This document shows positions 8,849-17,194 of a DNA stretch of 34,689 nt, one piece after another (position 1 is the first letter of the stretch; each line of letters opens with the position of its first letter). Under the pieces are notes generated by a model, which saw nothing but the letters and a program-made list of their open reading frames with translations, had not been told where the DNA came from and ran no database searches. The stretch is taken from positions 1 through 34,689 of the forward strand of contig JADEZQ010000018.1 in NCBI GenBank assembly GCA_015206785.1. The letters are read 5' to 3'. The translations under genes and the position numbers were made by a program. The stretch is from Quinella sp. 2Q5. GTDB lineage: Bacteria; Bacillota; Negativicutes; Selenomonadales; Selenomonadaceae.

Positions 8849-8898
8849 TTTCGATCGACCTCCCAAAAATTTTTACGGCTGATAAAAACTTCGCGGCA

Positions 8899-8927
8899 AG
8901 TATATTTTAACGCGCGGCTTGCGTCAA
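8899..8927 (-). promoter_or_regulatory. Promoter of the LivK-like/LRAT operon
   Basis: Minus strand TTGACG (8927-8922), a 17-bp spacer, TATACT (8904-8899). The predicted start is about 45 bases before the TTG start codon. Confidence 0.8.
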
Positions 8928-8939
8928 GTTTCTGCCAAC

Positions 8940-8965
8940 AAAAAAATCCCGCGCTGTCTGCGAGA
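8940..8965 (-). terminator. Terminator at the end of the ispA-nadK operon
   Basis: Minus strand TCTCGC pairs with GCGGGA (one G-T wobble), loop AGACAGC, followed by seven T. It lies between the stop at 9008 and the next promoter, so it closes the long minus-strand operon. Confidence 0.75.
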
Positions 8966-9007
8966 TGATTTATTCGCGCTCATCGACCACTTCAACGAAA
9001 AAAATTT

Positions 9008-9670
9008 TCAAGCGTCGAGTTGGCGGCGGATATTGCGCAGTTCGTCGGACAAATTTTTTTTGAGCTTGCCCTCAAGTTCGTTGAGCTCGGCGGCGTCGAA
9101 GGCATAGGTGACGTGGGGCGCGCCGTCGATTCGGGATTCGCCGCTGAAGCCGTCGGTGTATATGTTGTAGCTGATGGCGAAGTCGCTGTTCGAATTGAAG
9201 TCGGCGTAGTTGATGACGATGAACGAACCGTTGGTGACTTCCACGGGCGCGGCGGGCTTGATGTAAAGTTCGAAGCCTTCAAGCTCGGCGGGCAGTTCGT
9301 AAGCCCACGCGTCGAGACCTTTGGCGCGGAGGAAATCGTTGAGCTTGCCGCGTTGAAGGTCGCGCAGATCGTTGAGCGTGTCGGCAAGTTCGGCGTTGAG
9401 CATGTCGCGGAAGCGGCTGAAGTCCTGCGTGAAAAATTTCGTCAGGCAAAATTCCGTGAGCCCGATTCGTTGACGAAGCTTGAACTCCATCGTCTCGGTG
9501 TGGAAGTAAATCGTCAACGCGCAATGAATTTCGTCGTCGGCGAACGTGGCGAAGATGAACCTGTCGCCTTCGGGCGCGAGGATTTTTTTTGACGTGAAGC
9601 CGCAAATTTCGTCGGGCAAATTGAGCTCGGCGGCGTCGGCCGTCATTTTGCTGATGATCTCGTCGGTCAA
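9008..9670 (-). CDS. Conserved-looking protein of unknown function
   Basis: I do not recognise this 220-residue protein. It is acidic, has no signal peptide or membrane span, and ends in a charged, probably helical stretch (ELNELEGKLKKNLSDELRN). TTG at 9670 is preferred because GGGGGA lies about eight bases upstream and the gene then begins 15 bp after the nadK stop; an ATG at 9646 is an alternative. Its coding character is supported by the conserved spacing in the operon and by the terminator that follows. It is the last gene of the ispA-dxs-tlyA-nadK run, where other Firmicutes often have argR and recN; it resembles neither. Confidence 0.7.
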   Translation of the reverse strand: MTDEIISKMTADAAELNLPDEICGFTSKKILAPEGDRFIFATFADDEIHCALTIYFHTETMEFKLRQRIGLTEFCLTKFFTQDFSRFRDMLNAELADTLNDLRDLQRGKLNDFLRAKGLDAWAYELPAELEGFELYIKPAAPVEVTNGSFIVINYADFNSNSDFAISYNIYTDGFSGESRIDGAPHVTYAFDAAELNELEGKLKKNLSDELRNIRRQLDA

Positions 9671-9685
9671 GAGACTTTCCCCCGT

Positions 9686-10576
9686 TCAAGTCCACATCTT
9701 CGCCTTGAGGACGTCGTAATAATTTTTGTCGTCGAACTTGACGATCTGCGCGGTGGTCTTTGCCTTGCGAACGATGACTTCGTCGTTGGGCTGAATTTTG
9801 TGGCTGACCTGCCCGTCGAGCGTGACGATGACGTCTTGCATGGCGTCGACTTTGATTAGAACTTCGTCGTCTTCGCTGACGACCAGCGGACGCATTTGGA
9901 AGGTGTGTGCGCAAATCGGCGTCAACAGCAGCGCACGAATCGTCGGATTCAAAATCGGTCCGCCCGCGCTCAATGAATACGCCGTGGAACCGGTCGGGCT
10001 CGACACGATGATTCCGTCCGCCTTGTAGTCCATCAGGTGCGTTTGATTGACGTACAGACCCAGCCGCAACATTCGGGCGACGCCGCCCTTGGTGATGACC
10101 ACGTCGTTGATTGCGTTGCCGAGAAATTTTTCGCCCAGGTCGTTGCGAATGTAGCCGCTCAACAGCAAGCGACGTTCCACGCGATATTGCCCCGCCAAAA
10201 TTTTTGCAAGACGCCCTTCAAGCTCGCGCGGCTCGATGTCAGCCAAAAATCCCAGCGTGCCGAGATTGATTCCGCAGACCGGAACGTTCTGTTCGCCGAA
10301 GCGACGACACACGCCCAGCAAAGTTCCGTCGCCGCCGATACTCAACGCCATGTCGACATGAACGCGTTCAACGCACGGCAGACCGTATTCCTCCTTGCGA
10401 AATTGACGCGCCTCGGTGGCGGGCATAACCAGGCGCACGTCTTTGTTGTGGTAGAAGTTGAAGATCCGGTCGACGATTTCACCCGCGCGACGTTTGCTCA
10501 TGTTCGGGAAGACGGCAAGTTGCATCATGCCGGCATCCACGCCGAACACCGTTCCGAAAATATTTTGTCTGGCCAT
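9686..10576 (-). CDS. nadK: NAD kinase
   Basis: Phosphorylates NAD to NADP with ATP or polyphosphate. 296 residues with the family motifs in order: SIGGDGTLLGVCRRF (the GGDGT nucleotide loop), VCGINLGTLGFLADI, NDVVITKG and DGIIVSSPTGSTAYSLSAGG. The ATG at 10576 shares one base with the tlyA stop (TGATG) and has GGAG ten bases upstream; homologues often start nearer the MMQLAVFPNMSK segment, so an ATG at 10528 or 10525 is possible. It is translationally coupled to tlyA, an arrangement common in Firmicutes. Confidence 0.95.
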   Translation of the reverse strand: MARQNIFGTVFGVDAGMMQLAVFPNMSKRRAGEIVDRIFNFYHNKDVRLVMPATEARQFRKEEYGLPCVERVHVDMALSIGGDGTLLGVCRRFGEQNVPVCGINLGTLGFLADIEPRELEGRLAKILAGQYRVERRLLLSGYIRNDLGEKFLGNAINDVVITKGGVARMLRLGLYVNQTHLMDYKADGIIVSSPTGSTAYSLSAGGPILNPTIRALLLTPICAHTFQMRPLVVSEDDEVLIKVDAMQDVIVTLDGQVSHKIQPNDEVIVRKAKTTAQIVKFDDKNYYDVLKAKMWT

Positions 10577-11376
10577 CAGTCAAGTTCTCCATGCGCCGCC
10601 TCAACGAGGTCGGAAATTTTTTCGGTGAAGTCCTCCGACGCGCCGAGCTTAGTCAGGTGCGCCAGGTATTCGATGTTGCCTTCGGGACCGCGTATCGGCG
10701 AGAATGTCAGACCGTTCACGCCGAAGCCGATTTCCGCCGCCGAAGTCAGCACCCGTTCGATGACCGCCGCGTGAATTTTTTTGTCGCGCACCACGCCGCG
10801 TTTGCCAACATGTTCACGCCCCGCTTCGAATTGCGGCTTGATGAGCGCGACGACTTCGCCCGCGTCGCAGAGCACGTCGAAGACCGTCGGCAAAACTTTT
10901 TCCAGCGAGATGAACGCCACATCAATTGAGGCGAAGCTCGGCAGACCGTAATAAAATTTTTCGCGGGTGACGTGGCGGATATTGGTGCGCTCCATGTTGA
11001 CGACCTGCAGATTGGTGCGCAACTTCCACGCCAGCTGCCCGTAGCCCACGTCGATTGCGTAGACCATCTTCGCGCCGCGCTGAATCATGCAGTCGGTGAA
11101 GCCGCCCGTCGACGCGCCGACGTCCATTGCCATGCGTCCGACGAGATTGATCCCGAACGTGTCGAGAGCCTTGCGGAGTTTCAAGCCGCCGCGGCTGACG
11201 AAAGGCATTTCCTCACCGAGCAGACGAAGCTGAGCGTCCGAGGCGACGAGCGTGCCCGCCTTATCGACGCGCTGCCCGTTGACGAGAACCTTGCCCGCCA
11301 TAATCAATGCTTTGGCGCGAGCGCGGCTGTCGACGAGATTTTTTTCCGTCAGGAGGATATCGAGTCGCTGTTTCAT
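10576..11376 (-). CDS. tlyA: TlyA family rRNA (cytidine-2'-O)-methyltransferase / hemolysin A-like
   Basis: 266 residues. An N-terminal S4 RNA-binding domain (RLDILLTEKNLVDSRARAKALIMAG split over residues 4-28) is followed by an FtsJ-type methyltransferase with the SAM loop DVGASTGGFTDCMIQRGA near residue 88 and ALIKPQFEAG near 177. Characterised TlyA proteins methylate 2'-OH of cytidines in rRNA. ATG at 11376 overlaps the dxs stop (ATGA). The frame stays open upstream to 12042, but that part lies inside dxs and is not coding. It sits in the usual dxs-tlyA-nadK order. Confidence 0.93.
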   Translation of the reverse strand: MKQRLDILLTEKNLVDSRARAKALIMAGKVLVNGQRVDKAGTLVASDAQLRLLGEEMPFVSRGGLKLRKALDTFGINLVGRMAMDVGASTGGFTDCMIQRGAKMVYAIDVGYGQLAWKLRTNLQVVNMERTNIRHVTREKFYYGLPSFASIDVAFISLEKVLPTVFDVLCDAGEVVALIKPQFEAGREHVGKRGVVRDKKIHAAVIERVLTSAAEIGFGVNGLTFSPIRGPEGNIEYLAHLTKLGASEDFTEKISDLVEAAHGELD

Positions 11377-13274
11377 GTCGTCACCGCCAAGAAGCCGAAG
11401 ATCATTTCGTTGAGCCGTTGATGAATCCGCCGCGAGATTTTTTCCGCCGTCAGCCCGCACATGTCGAGCAACTGCGCACGCGTGCCCTGTTCGATGAATT
11501 CGTCGGGGATGCCCAGCCTCAACAGCGGCGTGGAAATTTTTTCGTCGGACAGGAACTCCGCGACCGCCGAGCCGAATCCGCCCGACAGCGTTCCTTCTTC
11601 GCAGGTGACCAGAAGTTTTGCCGAGCGCGCGAACTTTTTGACGGCGTCGGTGTCGAACGGCTTGATGAAGCGTGCGTTCACCACATCGACGAAAATTTTT
11701 TTGTCGCGCAGAATTTGAGCCGCCTCGACGCAGACGTTGACCATTGTGCCGACCGCTAAGATTGCCACGTCCGCCGACGGATTTTGCACGACGACTTGAG
11801 CCCGACCCCACGGAATTTCCTGAGGCTCCTCGTCGATGTCCACGCCGAATCCTGAGCCGCGCGGGTAACGGATTGCCGCGGGTTTCGTTTGAGCCAGAGC
11901 CGCGAAGATCATCTGCCGCAATTCGTTTTCGTCGCAAGGTGCCAGCACGTTCATGTTCGGGATTGTCCGCAGATACGCCAGGTCGAACGCGCCGTGATGA
12001 GTTGCGCCGTCTTCGCCGACGAGCCCAGCCCTGTCCAAACACAACAGCACGGGCAGATTTTGCAGGCAGACGTCGTGGAGGATTTGGTCATAGGCGCGTT
12101 GCACGAAGGTCGAGTAAATTGCCGCGACGGGTTTCAATCCGCCGGCCGCCATTCCCGCCGCCAATGTGATTGCGTGTTCTTCGGCGATGCCCACGTCAAA
12201 AAATCTGCGCGGGAATTTCTCGGCGAACTTCTTCAAGCCGGTGCCCGCGGGCATTGCGGCGGTGATGGCGACGACGCGTTTATCGCGAGCCGCGCAATCG
12301 ATGACCGTCCGCGAAAAAATTTCGGTGTAGCTCGGCGGCGACGGACGCTTGAGGATTTGTCCGGTATCCTTGTCGAACTTGCCGACGCCGTGAAATTTTT
12401 CGGGCGCAGTTTCGGCGGGCGCGTAGCCCTTGCCCTTGGTGGTGTGAACGTGAATCAACACGGGCGAATCGATGACGCCGACGCGCGAGAAGATGTCCTT
12501 CAAGTTGCCGATGTCGTGGCCGTCAATCGGACCGAGATACGTGAAGCCCAGAGCCTCGAAGATTGCGCCGGGGAAGATTGCCGCCGTCAGACCCGCGTGC
12601 ACGGAATTGGCGGCGAGCAAAATTTTTTCGCTGATGTCGCGGAAGGGAATGTTGCGGACGAAGCCTTCAAATTCCCGCTTGGCACGATGATATTGCGGCT
12701 TGAGCCGAAGCTTGGACAGATACTCGCTCATTGCGCCGACGTTCTTGTCGATGGACATTTCGTTATCGTTGAGGACGACGAGCAAATTTTTTCGCAACTG
12801 CCCCGCGTGGTTGAGAGCCTCGAACGCCTCGCCGCCCGTGAGAGCACCGTCGCCGATGACTGCAACGACCCGACGCGGCACGCGTTCAATCTCCGCGGCG
12901 ATGAGCAAACCGAGCGCGGCACTTATCGACGTGGACGCATGCCCGACGCCAAAAGAATCGAACGACGACTCTGAACGCTTTGGAAAACCCGTGATGCCTC
13001 CGAGCGTGCGCAGCGTGTGGAAGCTGTCGCGCCGCCCCGTCAAAATTTTGTGCGTGTAAGCCTGGTGTCCGACGTCCCAGACCAATCTGTCGCGGCTGAA
13101 GTCGAACACCGAATACAAAGCGAGCGTCAGCTCCACCGTGCCCAAGGACGGCGCGAGGTGCCCGCCGTTTTGCGCGACCGTCGTCAAGATCAGCTCACGA
13201 ATCTCGCCCGCCAGCTCCTCAAGTTGCGGCAAGCTCATCGTCTGAAGTTCCGTCGGCGAAGTTAATCTTTGCAA
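11373..13274 (-). CDS. dxs: 1-deoxy-D-xylulose-5-phosphate synthase
   Basis: Makes DXP from pyruvate and glyceraldehyde-3-phosphate, the first step of the MEP isoprenoid route. 633 residues, typical length. ThDP-binding GDGALTGGEAFEALNHAG with VVLNDNEMS, the HLAPSLGTVELTLALY segment, WDVGHQAYTHKILTGR, and the transketolase C-terminal domain (GIAEEHAITLAAGMA) are all present. The start is unsure: TTG at 13274 is in frame but a strong GAGGAG lies 17 bases upstream, too far for a normal site, so a rare codon slightly upstream (CTG, ATC or ATT between 13277 and 13289) could be used. Upstream ispA belongs to the same pathway. Confidence 0.94.
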   Translation of the reverse strand: MQRLTSPTELQTMSLPQLEELAGEIRELILTTVAQNGGHLAPSLGTVELTLALYSVFDFSRDRLVWDVGHQAYTHKILTGRRDSFHTLRTLGGITGFPKRSESSFDSFGVGHASTSISAALGLLIAAEIERVPRRVVAVIGDGALTGGEAFEALNHAGQLRKNLLVVLNDNEMSIDKNVGAMSEYLSKLRLKPQYHRAKREFEGFVRNIPFRDISEKILLAANSVHAGLTAAIFPGAIFEALGFTYLGPIDGHDIGNLKDIFSRVGVIDSPVLIHVHTTKGKGYAPAETAPEKFHGVGKFDKDTGQILKRPSPPSYTEIFSRTVIDCAARDKRVVAITAAMPAGTGLKKFAEKFPRRFFDVGIAEEHAITLAAGMAAGGLKPVAAIYSTFVQRAYDQILHDVCLQNLPVLLCLDRAGLVGEDGATHHGAFDLAYLRTIPNMNVLAPCDENELRQMIFAALAQTKPAAIRYPRGSGFGVDIDEEPQEIPWGRAQVVVQNPSADVAILAVGTMVNVCVEAAQILRDKKIFVDVVNARFIKPFDTDAVKKFARSAKLLVTCEEGTLSGGFGSAVAEFLSDEKISTPLLRLGIPDEFIEQGTRAQLLDMCGLTAEKISRRIHQRLNEMIFGFLAVTT

Positions 13275-13353
13275 CAGCCCCGTGATAATCGCTCCTCAAA
13301 AAAATTTTTTCGCTGATATTCTGCGCGACGCGAACAAAATCCTGTTGATCGGA

Positions 13354-14232
13354 TCATTTTTCGCGAGCGGTGACGTATTCGACGAGCCCGCGCAGGAAGT
13401 CCGCCCCGTCTCCGAAATTTTTCAGAGCACGCAACGCATCGTCCGCCGCCTCACGAGCCAGAGCCCGCGCCTCTTCCAACGACGTCAGGCTGACGTAAGT
13501 CGCCTTGCCCTTCTTCGCGTCGGAGCCGGTCGCCTTGCCCAGGACAGCCGCGTCGCCCGCCACGTCGAGAATGTCGTCGGTGATCTGGAAGGCGAGCCCG
13601 AAGGCTTCTGCGTAGCGCGTGAGGTCGTCGAGCTGTTGGGCGTCGGCTTCGGCGAGGATTGCACCGGAACGGATTGCCGCGCGGAAGAGTGCGCCCGTCT
13701 TGCCCAGGTGCATACGCTTGAGTTCTGGCAAAGTCAGCCGCACGCCTTCGGAGCGCAAGTCAATCGCTTGCCCGCCGACCATGCCGGCCGCTCCCGCCGC
13801 CGAAGAAATTTCCCGCACGACGTCCGACAAAATTTCCGCGGGCACATCTCGTTGACGCATGACGACTTCAAACGCCAGAGTCAACAGCCCGTCGCCGGCA
13901 AGAATCGCCATCGCCTCGCCGAAGACTTTGTGATTGGTCAGCTTGCCGCGGCGATAGTCGTCGTTGTCCATGGCGGGCAGGTCGTCGTGAATCAGCGAGT
14001 AAGTGTGAATCATCTCCAGCGCGTCCGCCGCCGTGATAAACCGTTCGCCTTCGACGCCGCAAGCATCAGCCGCCGCCATCAACATCATCGGGCGCAGACG
14101 TTTGCCGCCCGCCATCAAGCTGTATTCCATCGCCTGCATCAGCTGCGTATCCAGTGACGTCGTGCGCCGCAGTTCGCTGAGCAGATTTTCTTCGACGAGT
14201 TTGGCGCGCCGCTTCCATGTTTCCCTGAACAT
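13354..14232 (-). CDS. ispA: Polyprenyl (farnesyl/geranyl) diphosphate synthase
   Basis: 292 residues. Condenses IPP with allylic diphosphates. The first Asp-rich motif is IHDDLPAMDNDDYRRG near residue 81, the second is FQITDDILDVAGD near residue 216, and the substrate loop GGKRLRPMM is near 43. The short-chain (FPP/GPP) type is favoured by family resemblance and by the neighbour dxs. ATG at 14232 has GGAGG at a good distance; an in-frame TTG five codons earlier overlaps that site. A strong terminator lies just upstream (14246-14271), leaving no room for a promoter between it and the ribosome-binding site. Confidence 0.93.
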   Translation of the reverse strand: MFRETWKRRAKLVEENLLSELRRTTSLDTQLMQAMEYSLMAGGKRLRPMMLMAAADACGVEGERFITAADALEMIHTYSLIHDDLPAMDNDDYRRGKLTNHKVFGEAMAILAGDGLLTLAFEVVMRQRDVPAEILSDVVREISSAAGAAGMVGGQAIDLRSEGVRLTLPELKRMHLGKTGALFRAAIRSGAILAEADAQQLDDLTRYAEAFGLAFQITDDILDVAGDAAVLGKATGSDAKKGKATYVSLTSLEEARALAREAADDALRALKNFGDGADFLRGLVEYVTAREK

Positions 14233-14245
14233 AATGATCCTCCGC

Positions 14246-14271
14246 AAAAAAAAATCGGACGCGACGTCCGA
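14246..14271 (-). terminator. Strong intrinsic terminator between nusB and ispA
   Basis: Minus strand TCGGACG / CGTCCGA (7 bp, loop TCG) followed by nine T. It lies 10 bp after the nusB stop and runs straight into the ispA ribosome-binding site, so ispA transcription depends on read-through or on a promoter inside or before nusB. Confidence 0.82.
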
Positions 14272-14280
14272 CGGAAAAGT

Positions 14281-14721
14281 TCACTTCGATATTGATTCGA
14301 GTATGCCGTTGACGAATCTGCTTGAATCGTCGGTACCGTAACGTTTGGCGAGCTCCACTGCCTCGTTGATGGCAATGCCCTTGGCTATCGTCGGCTCGAC
14401 GAATTTCATTTCGTAGACGGCAAGCCGCAAAATATTTCTGTCCGCCGCCATGATTCGCGCAAGCTGCCAGCCCTGCTTAAGGTTCGCCGTAATGAGTGCG
14501 TCAATTTCTTCCAAGTGCGCGCGCGTGCCTTTGACCAGATCTTTCAGGAACGGCAAATATTTTTCCGACAGCCTGTTGTCTTCGTACATGCTTTCGTCTG
14601 TCGTGTCAATCGCCATATCAATCGCCAGGTCTTGGTAATATTCGCGCTTGTCGTCTTCGTAATTAAAGTCCAGCTGAAACAGCGCCTTAAAGGCTGCCTC
14701 TCGTGCAAGTTTGCGGCTCAT
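14281..14721 (-). CDS. nusB: Transcription antitermination factor NusB
   Basis: 146 residues, all-helical RNA-binding protein that joins NusE (S10) on boxA in rRNA antitermination. Family marks: MSRKLAREAAFKALFQLDFN at the start, and RIMAADRNILRLAVYEM with IAKGIAINEAVELAKRYGT near the end. ATG at 14721 has AGAGG eight bases upstream; the frame is open further upstream but overlaps the DUF2273 gene. It follows the asp23 cluster closely, as in many Firmicutes. The xseA/xseB genes that usually follow nusB are missing; a terminator stands in their place. Confidence 0.95.
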   Translation of the reverse strand: MSRKLAREAAFKALFQLDFNYEDDKREYYQDLAIDMAIDTTDESMYEDNRLSEKYLPFLKDLVKGTRAHLEEIDALITANLKQGWQLARIMAADRNILRLAVYEMKFVEPTIAKGIAINEAVELAKRYGTDDSSRFVNGILESISK

Positions 14722-14743
14722 GAATGTACCTCTGAAAAATTTT

Positions 14744-15004
14744 TTACCAACGCTGAATTCGTTCGGGCAACACATCGTCGAGCTTGAGCAGGATTTTGTC
14801 GACGAGATCGTCCTTGCTGTCGAAGCGTGAACCCGCGAACAGACCGATGAGCCCACACAGCGTGATGAACAGCGTGTTGAAGAAACCGATGAGCAAGATT
14901 GCCACGCCCGTAGCTAAGCCCGCGATGAAACCGATTTTGCGCGTGCGGTGCGATTCGAACAGGTCGATGACGAAATTTTTGATTGCCTCGCGCATTGTCT
15001 TCAC
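14744..15004 (-). CDS. DUF2273 small membrane protein
   Basis: 86 residues with two close hydrophobic segments (IGFIAGLATGVAILLIGF and TLFITLCGLIGLFAG) and a charged C-terminal tail, the pattern of DUF2273 proteins that accompany Asp23/Gls24 and AmaP. Such proteins are thought to anchor or assist the Asp23 envelope-stress layer at the membrane. GTG at 15004 begins three bases after the upstream stop; ATG at 14995 is an alternative with a slightly better ribosome-binding site. It is part of the asp23 operon. Confidence 0.85.
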   Translation of the reverse strand: MKTMREAIKNFVIDLFESHRTRKIGFIAGLATGVAILLIGFFNTLFITLCGLIGLFAGSRFDSKDDLVDKILLKLDDVLPERIQRW

Positions 15005-15007
15005 CGC

Positions 15008-15418
15008 CTATCGTACGCGACGCCGCTTGGGCGCGGGTTGCGTTATCTGTTTGACTTTGACGACGACCGGCACGTAAAACTCCAGCCGAAGGAAATCGCT
15101 CAGCGCGCCGTTGATGGCTGTGTCTGCCGCCGCGCTGACGGCGGGTGCCGAGTGTCCTTCTGCCAATGCCAGCGTCAATTGAATCTTGAACGGCGTGACG
15201 GTGCTTGAAGTTTTTTCGACGTCGACGACGGGTTCCAAGATGCCCTCGACCTGCGAAAGTGCGCGTTCGGCAATTTTCTGCACGACGACATATTCCACGC
15301 GGATGCGACCGAAATTCGTCGCCTTGAGCAGGAACTCACCGCCGCCGGTGAACAAAGACGGCCTCGGCACCACGCGCTTGGTCTTGCCCACGATTTTGTT
15401 GATCAGATCTCTTAACAT
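15008..15418 (-). CDS. Asp23/Gls24-like protein, membrane-segment-free paralogue
   Basis: 136 residues. No membrane span. The centre and end (VEGILEPVVDVEKTSS, IQLTLALAEGHSAPAVSAA, LRLEFYVPVVVKVKQI) mirror the C-terminal half of the upstream AmaP-like protein (IRLTIALGQSFSAPRVSEA, LEGVPVEVKVNEV), so the two are paralogues of the Asp23 fold. The N-terminus is basic (LRDLINKIVGKTKRVVPR). It sits 9 bp after amaP with GAGGTG upstream of the ATG. It probably acts at the inner face of the membrane with AmaP and Asp23; the exact role is unknown. Confidence 0.75.
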   Translation of the reverse strand: MLRDLINKIVGKTKRVVPRPSLFTGGGEFLLKATNFGRIRVEYVVVQKIAERALSQVEGILEPVVDVEKTSSTVTPFKIQLTLALAEGHSAPAVSAAADTAINGALSDFLRLEFYVPVVVKVKQITQPAPKRRRVR

Positions 15419-15427
15419 GTCGGCACC

Positions 15428-15994
15428 TCAAACAACGCGCCGTTCGCGGTCTTGAATGGCGTGAACGACTTCGTTGACTTTGACCTCGACGGGCACGCCT
15501 TCGAGCTCCAGGGCAGTCCTTAGGGCGTCGTCGACGGATTGGGTAACGGCTTCGCTGACGCGCGGCGCGGAAAAACTTTGACCGAGCGCGATGGTCAAGC
15601 GGATTTTGATAGGCATTTGACCGCTCTGCTGAACGACGTCGGCTTCGACATAGCGCACGCCGTTGACGACGATTGCCGCGCGTTCGACGACGCTGACTAT
15701 CGCGGGGACGGTGACCTTGACTTCGCCGGGCTTGCCGTGTTCCAGTTCGACATCACCCGACAGCACCGACGCGCCGCTTGAGCTTCTTGCGAAGACGCCC
15801 GTCAACAGAATCAGGCTCGCCAAAATCATCACGCCGAGTGCCGCCAACGTTTCGTGCCGCCCGATGATGTGATTGAGTTCGTTTTGCCACACGTCCGTTG
15901 GAATGATATGCAAGCACACGCCCGCCGCCGCGATTAACGCCGCCAATATCGCCAGGACGTAAAAAAGCAGTATAAGGCGTCGGATTATCCCCAT
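15428..15994 (-). CDS. amaP: Alkaline-shock response membrane anchor protein AmaP-like
   Basis: 188 residues. Two N-terminal membrane segments (about residues 7-29, LILLFYVLAILAALIAAAG, and about 50-68, LAALGVMILASLILLTGVF) are followed by an Asp23-like domain (VTVPAIVSVVERAAIVVNG, then IRLTIALGQSFSAP). In staphylococci AmaP tethers Asp23 to the membrane. Start ATG 15994 has GGAGG twelve bases upstream. It lies 40 bp after asp23. Confidence 0.82.
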   Translation of the reverse strand: MGIIRRLILLFYVLAILAALIAAAGVCLHIIPTDVWQNELNHIIGRHETLAALGVMILASLILLTGVFARSSSGASVLSGDVELEHGKPGEVKVTVPAIVSVVERAAIVVNGVRYVEADVVQQSGQMPIKIRLTIALGQSFSAPRVSEAVTQSVDDALRTALELEGVPVEVKVNEVVHAIQDRERRVV

Positions 15995-16034
15995 AAAACT
16001 TTTTCACCTCCCGCGGGTTGTGAAGCCTGCGCCA

Positions 16035-16433
16035 TCAACGGACGCGAACGTCCTCTTCTTTCTCCTCGTCTTCGGGGAAGTGGACGCCCTGCACATGAAC
16101 GTTGACTTCAACGACCGACAGACCCGTCATGGTCTCGATAGCCTTCTTGATGTTTTCCTGCGCGGCAAGGGCAACGTCGGGGATGCGTGCGCCGTATTTG
16201 ACGATGATGAACAGATCGACCGCGGCTTCTTTCTCGCCGACTTCGACCTTGACGCCCTTGGAGAAATTTTTACGACCGAGCATTTCGGCAATGCCGCCGA
16301 CAACGCCGCCGCTCATGCCCGCGATGCCGTCAATTTCCGTCGCCGCCAAGCCCGCAATGATGCTGACAACTTCGTCCGCAATTTTTATCGCGCCGAGCCC
16401 CGTATCGCTTTTGACCAGATCTTTTTCTTCCAT
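16035..16433 (-). CDS. Asp23/Gls24 family envelope stress protein
   Basis: 132 residues. Typical Asp23 pattern: IKIADEVVSIIAGLAATEIDG, GMSGGVVGGIAEMLGRKNFS, GVKVEVGEKEAAVDLFIIV, then IPDVALAAQENIKKAIETMT and VVEVNVHVQGVHF with an acidic tail. These proteins form a layer beneath the membrane and respond to envelope or alkaline stress. GAGGAGG sits eight bases before the ATG. It is the first gene of the cluster asp23-amaP-asp23-like-DUF2273-nusB and is divergent from ubiX; a clear minus-strand promoter could not be picked out in the 150-bp gap. Confidence 0.93.
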   Translation of the reverse strand: MEEKDLVKSDTGLGAIKIADEVVSIIAGLAATEIDGIAGMSGGVVGGIAEMLGRKNFSKGVKVEVGEKEAAVDLFIIVKYGARIPDVALAAQENIKKAIETMTGLSVVEVNVHVQGVHFPEDEEKEEDVRVR

Positions 16434-16528
16434 CTGAATAACCCTCCTCGTTTATGTGTGTGGCGGGTGCCACTTTACCTGACGTATTCGCCGCGATGTT
16501 CGATTCCCCTGCCGCCGCGGAAAAAATC

Positions 16529-16557
16529 TTGCCGCCGCCGTGAAATTGCCTTACAAT
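16529..16557 (+). promoter_or_regulatory. ubiX promoter
   Basis: TTGCCG (16529-16534), a 17-bp spacer, TACAAT (16552-16557), 27 bases before the ubiX ATG. The same TTGCCG-N17 arrangement is seen before ctsR. Confidence 0.75.
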
Positions 16558-16583
16558 CGCCGCAAACGGAAGGAGTGATTCGC

Positions 16584-17141
16584 ATGAAAATTATCGTGGG
16601 AATGACGGGCGCGAGCGGCGTGGTGATTGCCGTGGAGCTTTTGAAACGACTGCGGCAGATTGATTCGGTCGAAACGCATCTGATCATAACCGACGGCGCA
16701 CAGCTGACCATTCGCGACGAAACCGACTTCGACGTCTTCGAGATTCGCCGCCTCGCTGATTTTGTCTACGACGTGAACCAGATGGACGCGTCCATTGCCA
16801 GCGGAAGTTTCCTCGTCGACGGGATGATTGTCGTGCCGTGCACCGTGAAAACTTTGGCGGGCATTGCGTCGGGCTATTGCGAAAATCTTTTGCTGCGGGC
16901 GGCGGACGTCTGCTTGAAGGAGGGGCGAAAACTTTTGCTCGTGCCGCGCGAGATGCCCTTCAGCCGAATTCATCTGCGCAACATGAAGGAGCTTGCCGAC
17001 TGCGGCGCGATAATCATGCCGCCGGTGATGACGTTCTACAACACGCCGAGGACTTTGGACGCGCAGATAAACCACGTCGTCAACAAAATTCTGCGGCTGT
17101 TCAATCTTCCCGACGAGCTGACCGAATGGAAGAGGCCGTAA
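16584..17141 (+). CDS. ubiX: Flavin prenyltransferase UbiX family
   Basis: 185 residues. UbiX attaches a dimethylallyl group to FMN to make the prenylated flavin cofactor of UbiD-type decarboxylases. Motifs: IIVGMTGASGVVIAVELLK at the N-terminus, TDGAQLTI, the SGSFLVDGMIVVPCTVKTLA region (the usual form is G(S)F.. D.MvvaPcSmkTLa), and LVPREMPFSRIHLRNMKEL. AAGGAG lies upstream of the ATG. The frame is open far upstream through asp23, which is a shadow. No ubiD gene is in the window. Confidence 0.93.
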   Translation: MKIIVGMTGASGVVIAVELLKRLRQIDSVETHLIITDGAQLTIRDETDFDVFEIRRLADFVYDVNQMDASIASGSFLVDGMIVVPCTVKTLAGIASGYCENLLLRAADVCLKEGRKLLLVPREMPFSRIHLRNMKELADCGAIIMPPVMTFYNTPRTLDAQINHVVNKILRLFNLPDELTEWKRP

Positions 17142-17178
17142 AAAAATTTCAGCCCCCGACGTGTGCCGAGGGCTTTTA
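17139..17178. terminator. Bidirectional terminator between ubiX and the peroxidase gene
   Basis: The arms 17151-17160 and 17165-17174 pair perfectly in minus-strand RNA (10 bp with two wobbles, loop ACAC) and end in GAAATTTTTTT; plus-strand RNA has a weaker stem ending in GGGCTTTTAG. It serves gpx and ubiX, whose 3' ends face each other. Confidence 0.75.
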
Positions 17179-17194
17179 GTTTGGGAAAAATTTT

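Noticed and set aside
11377..12042. Upstream extension of the tlyA frame
   Set aside because: It is out of frame within dxs and arginine-rich; TlyA begins at the S4 domain at 11376.
16020..16583. Long plus-strand open frame continuous with ubiX
   Set aside because: It lies antisense to asp23; the UbiX homology, ribosome-binding site and promoter all place the start at 16584.
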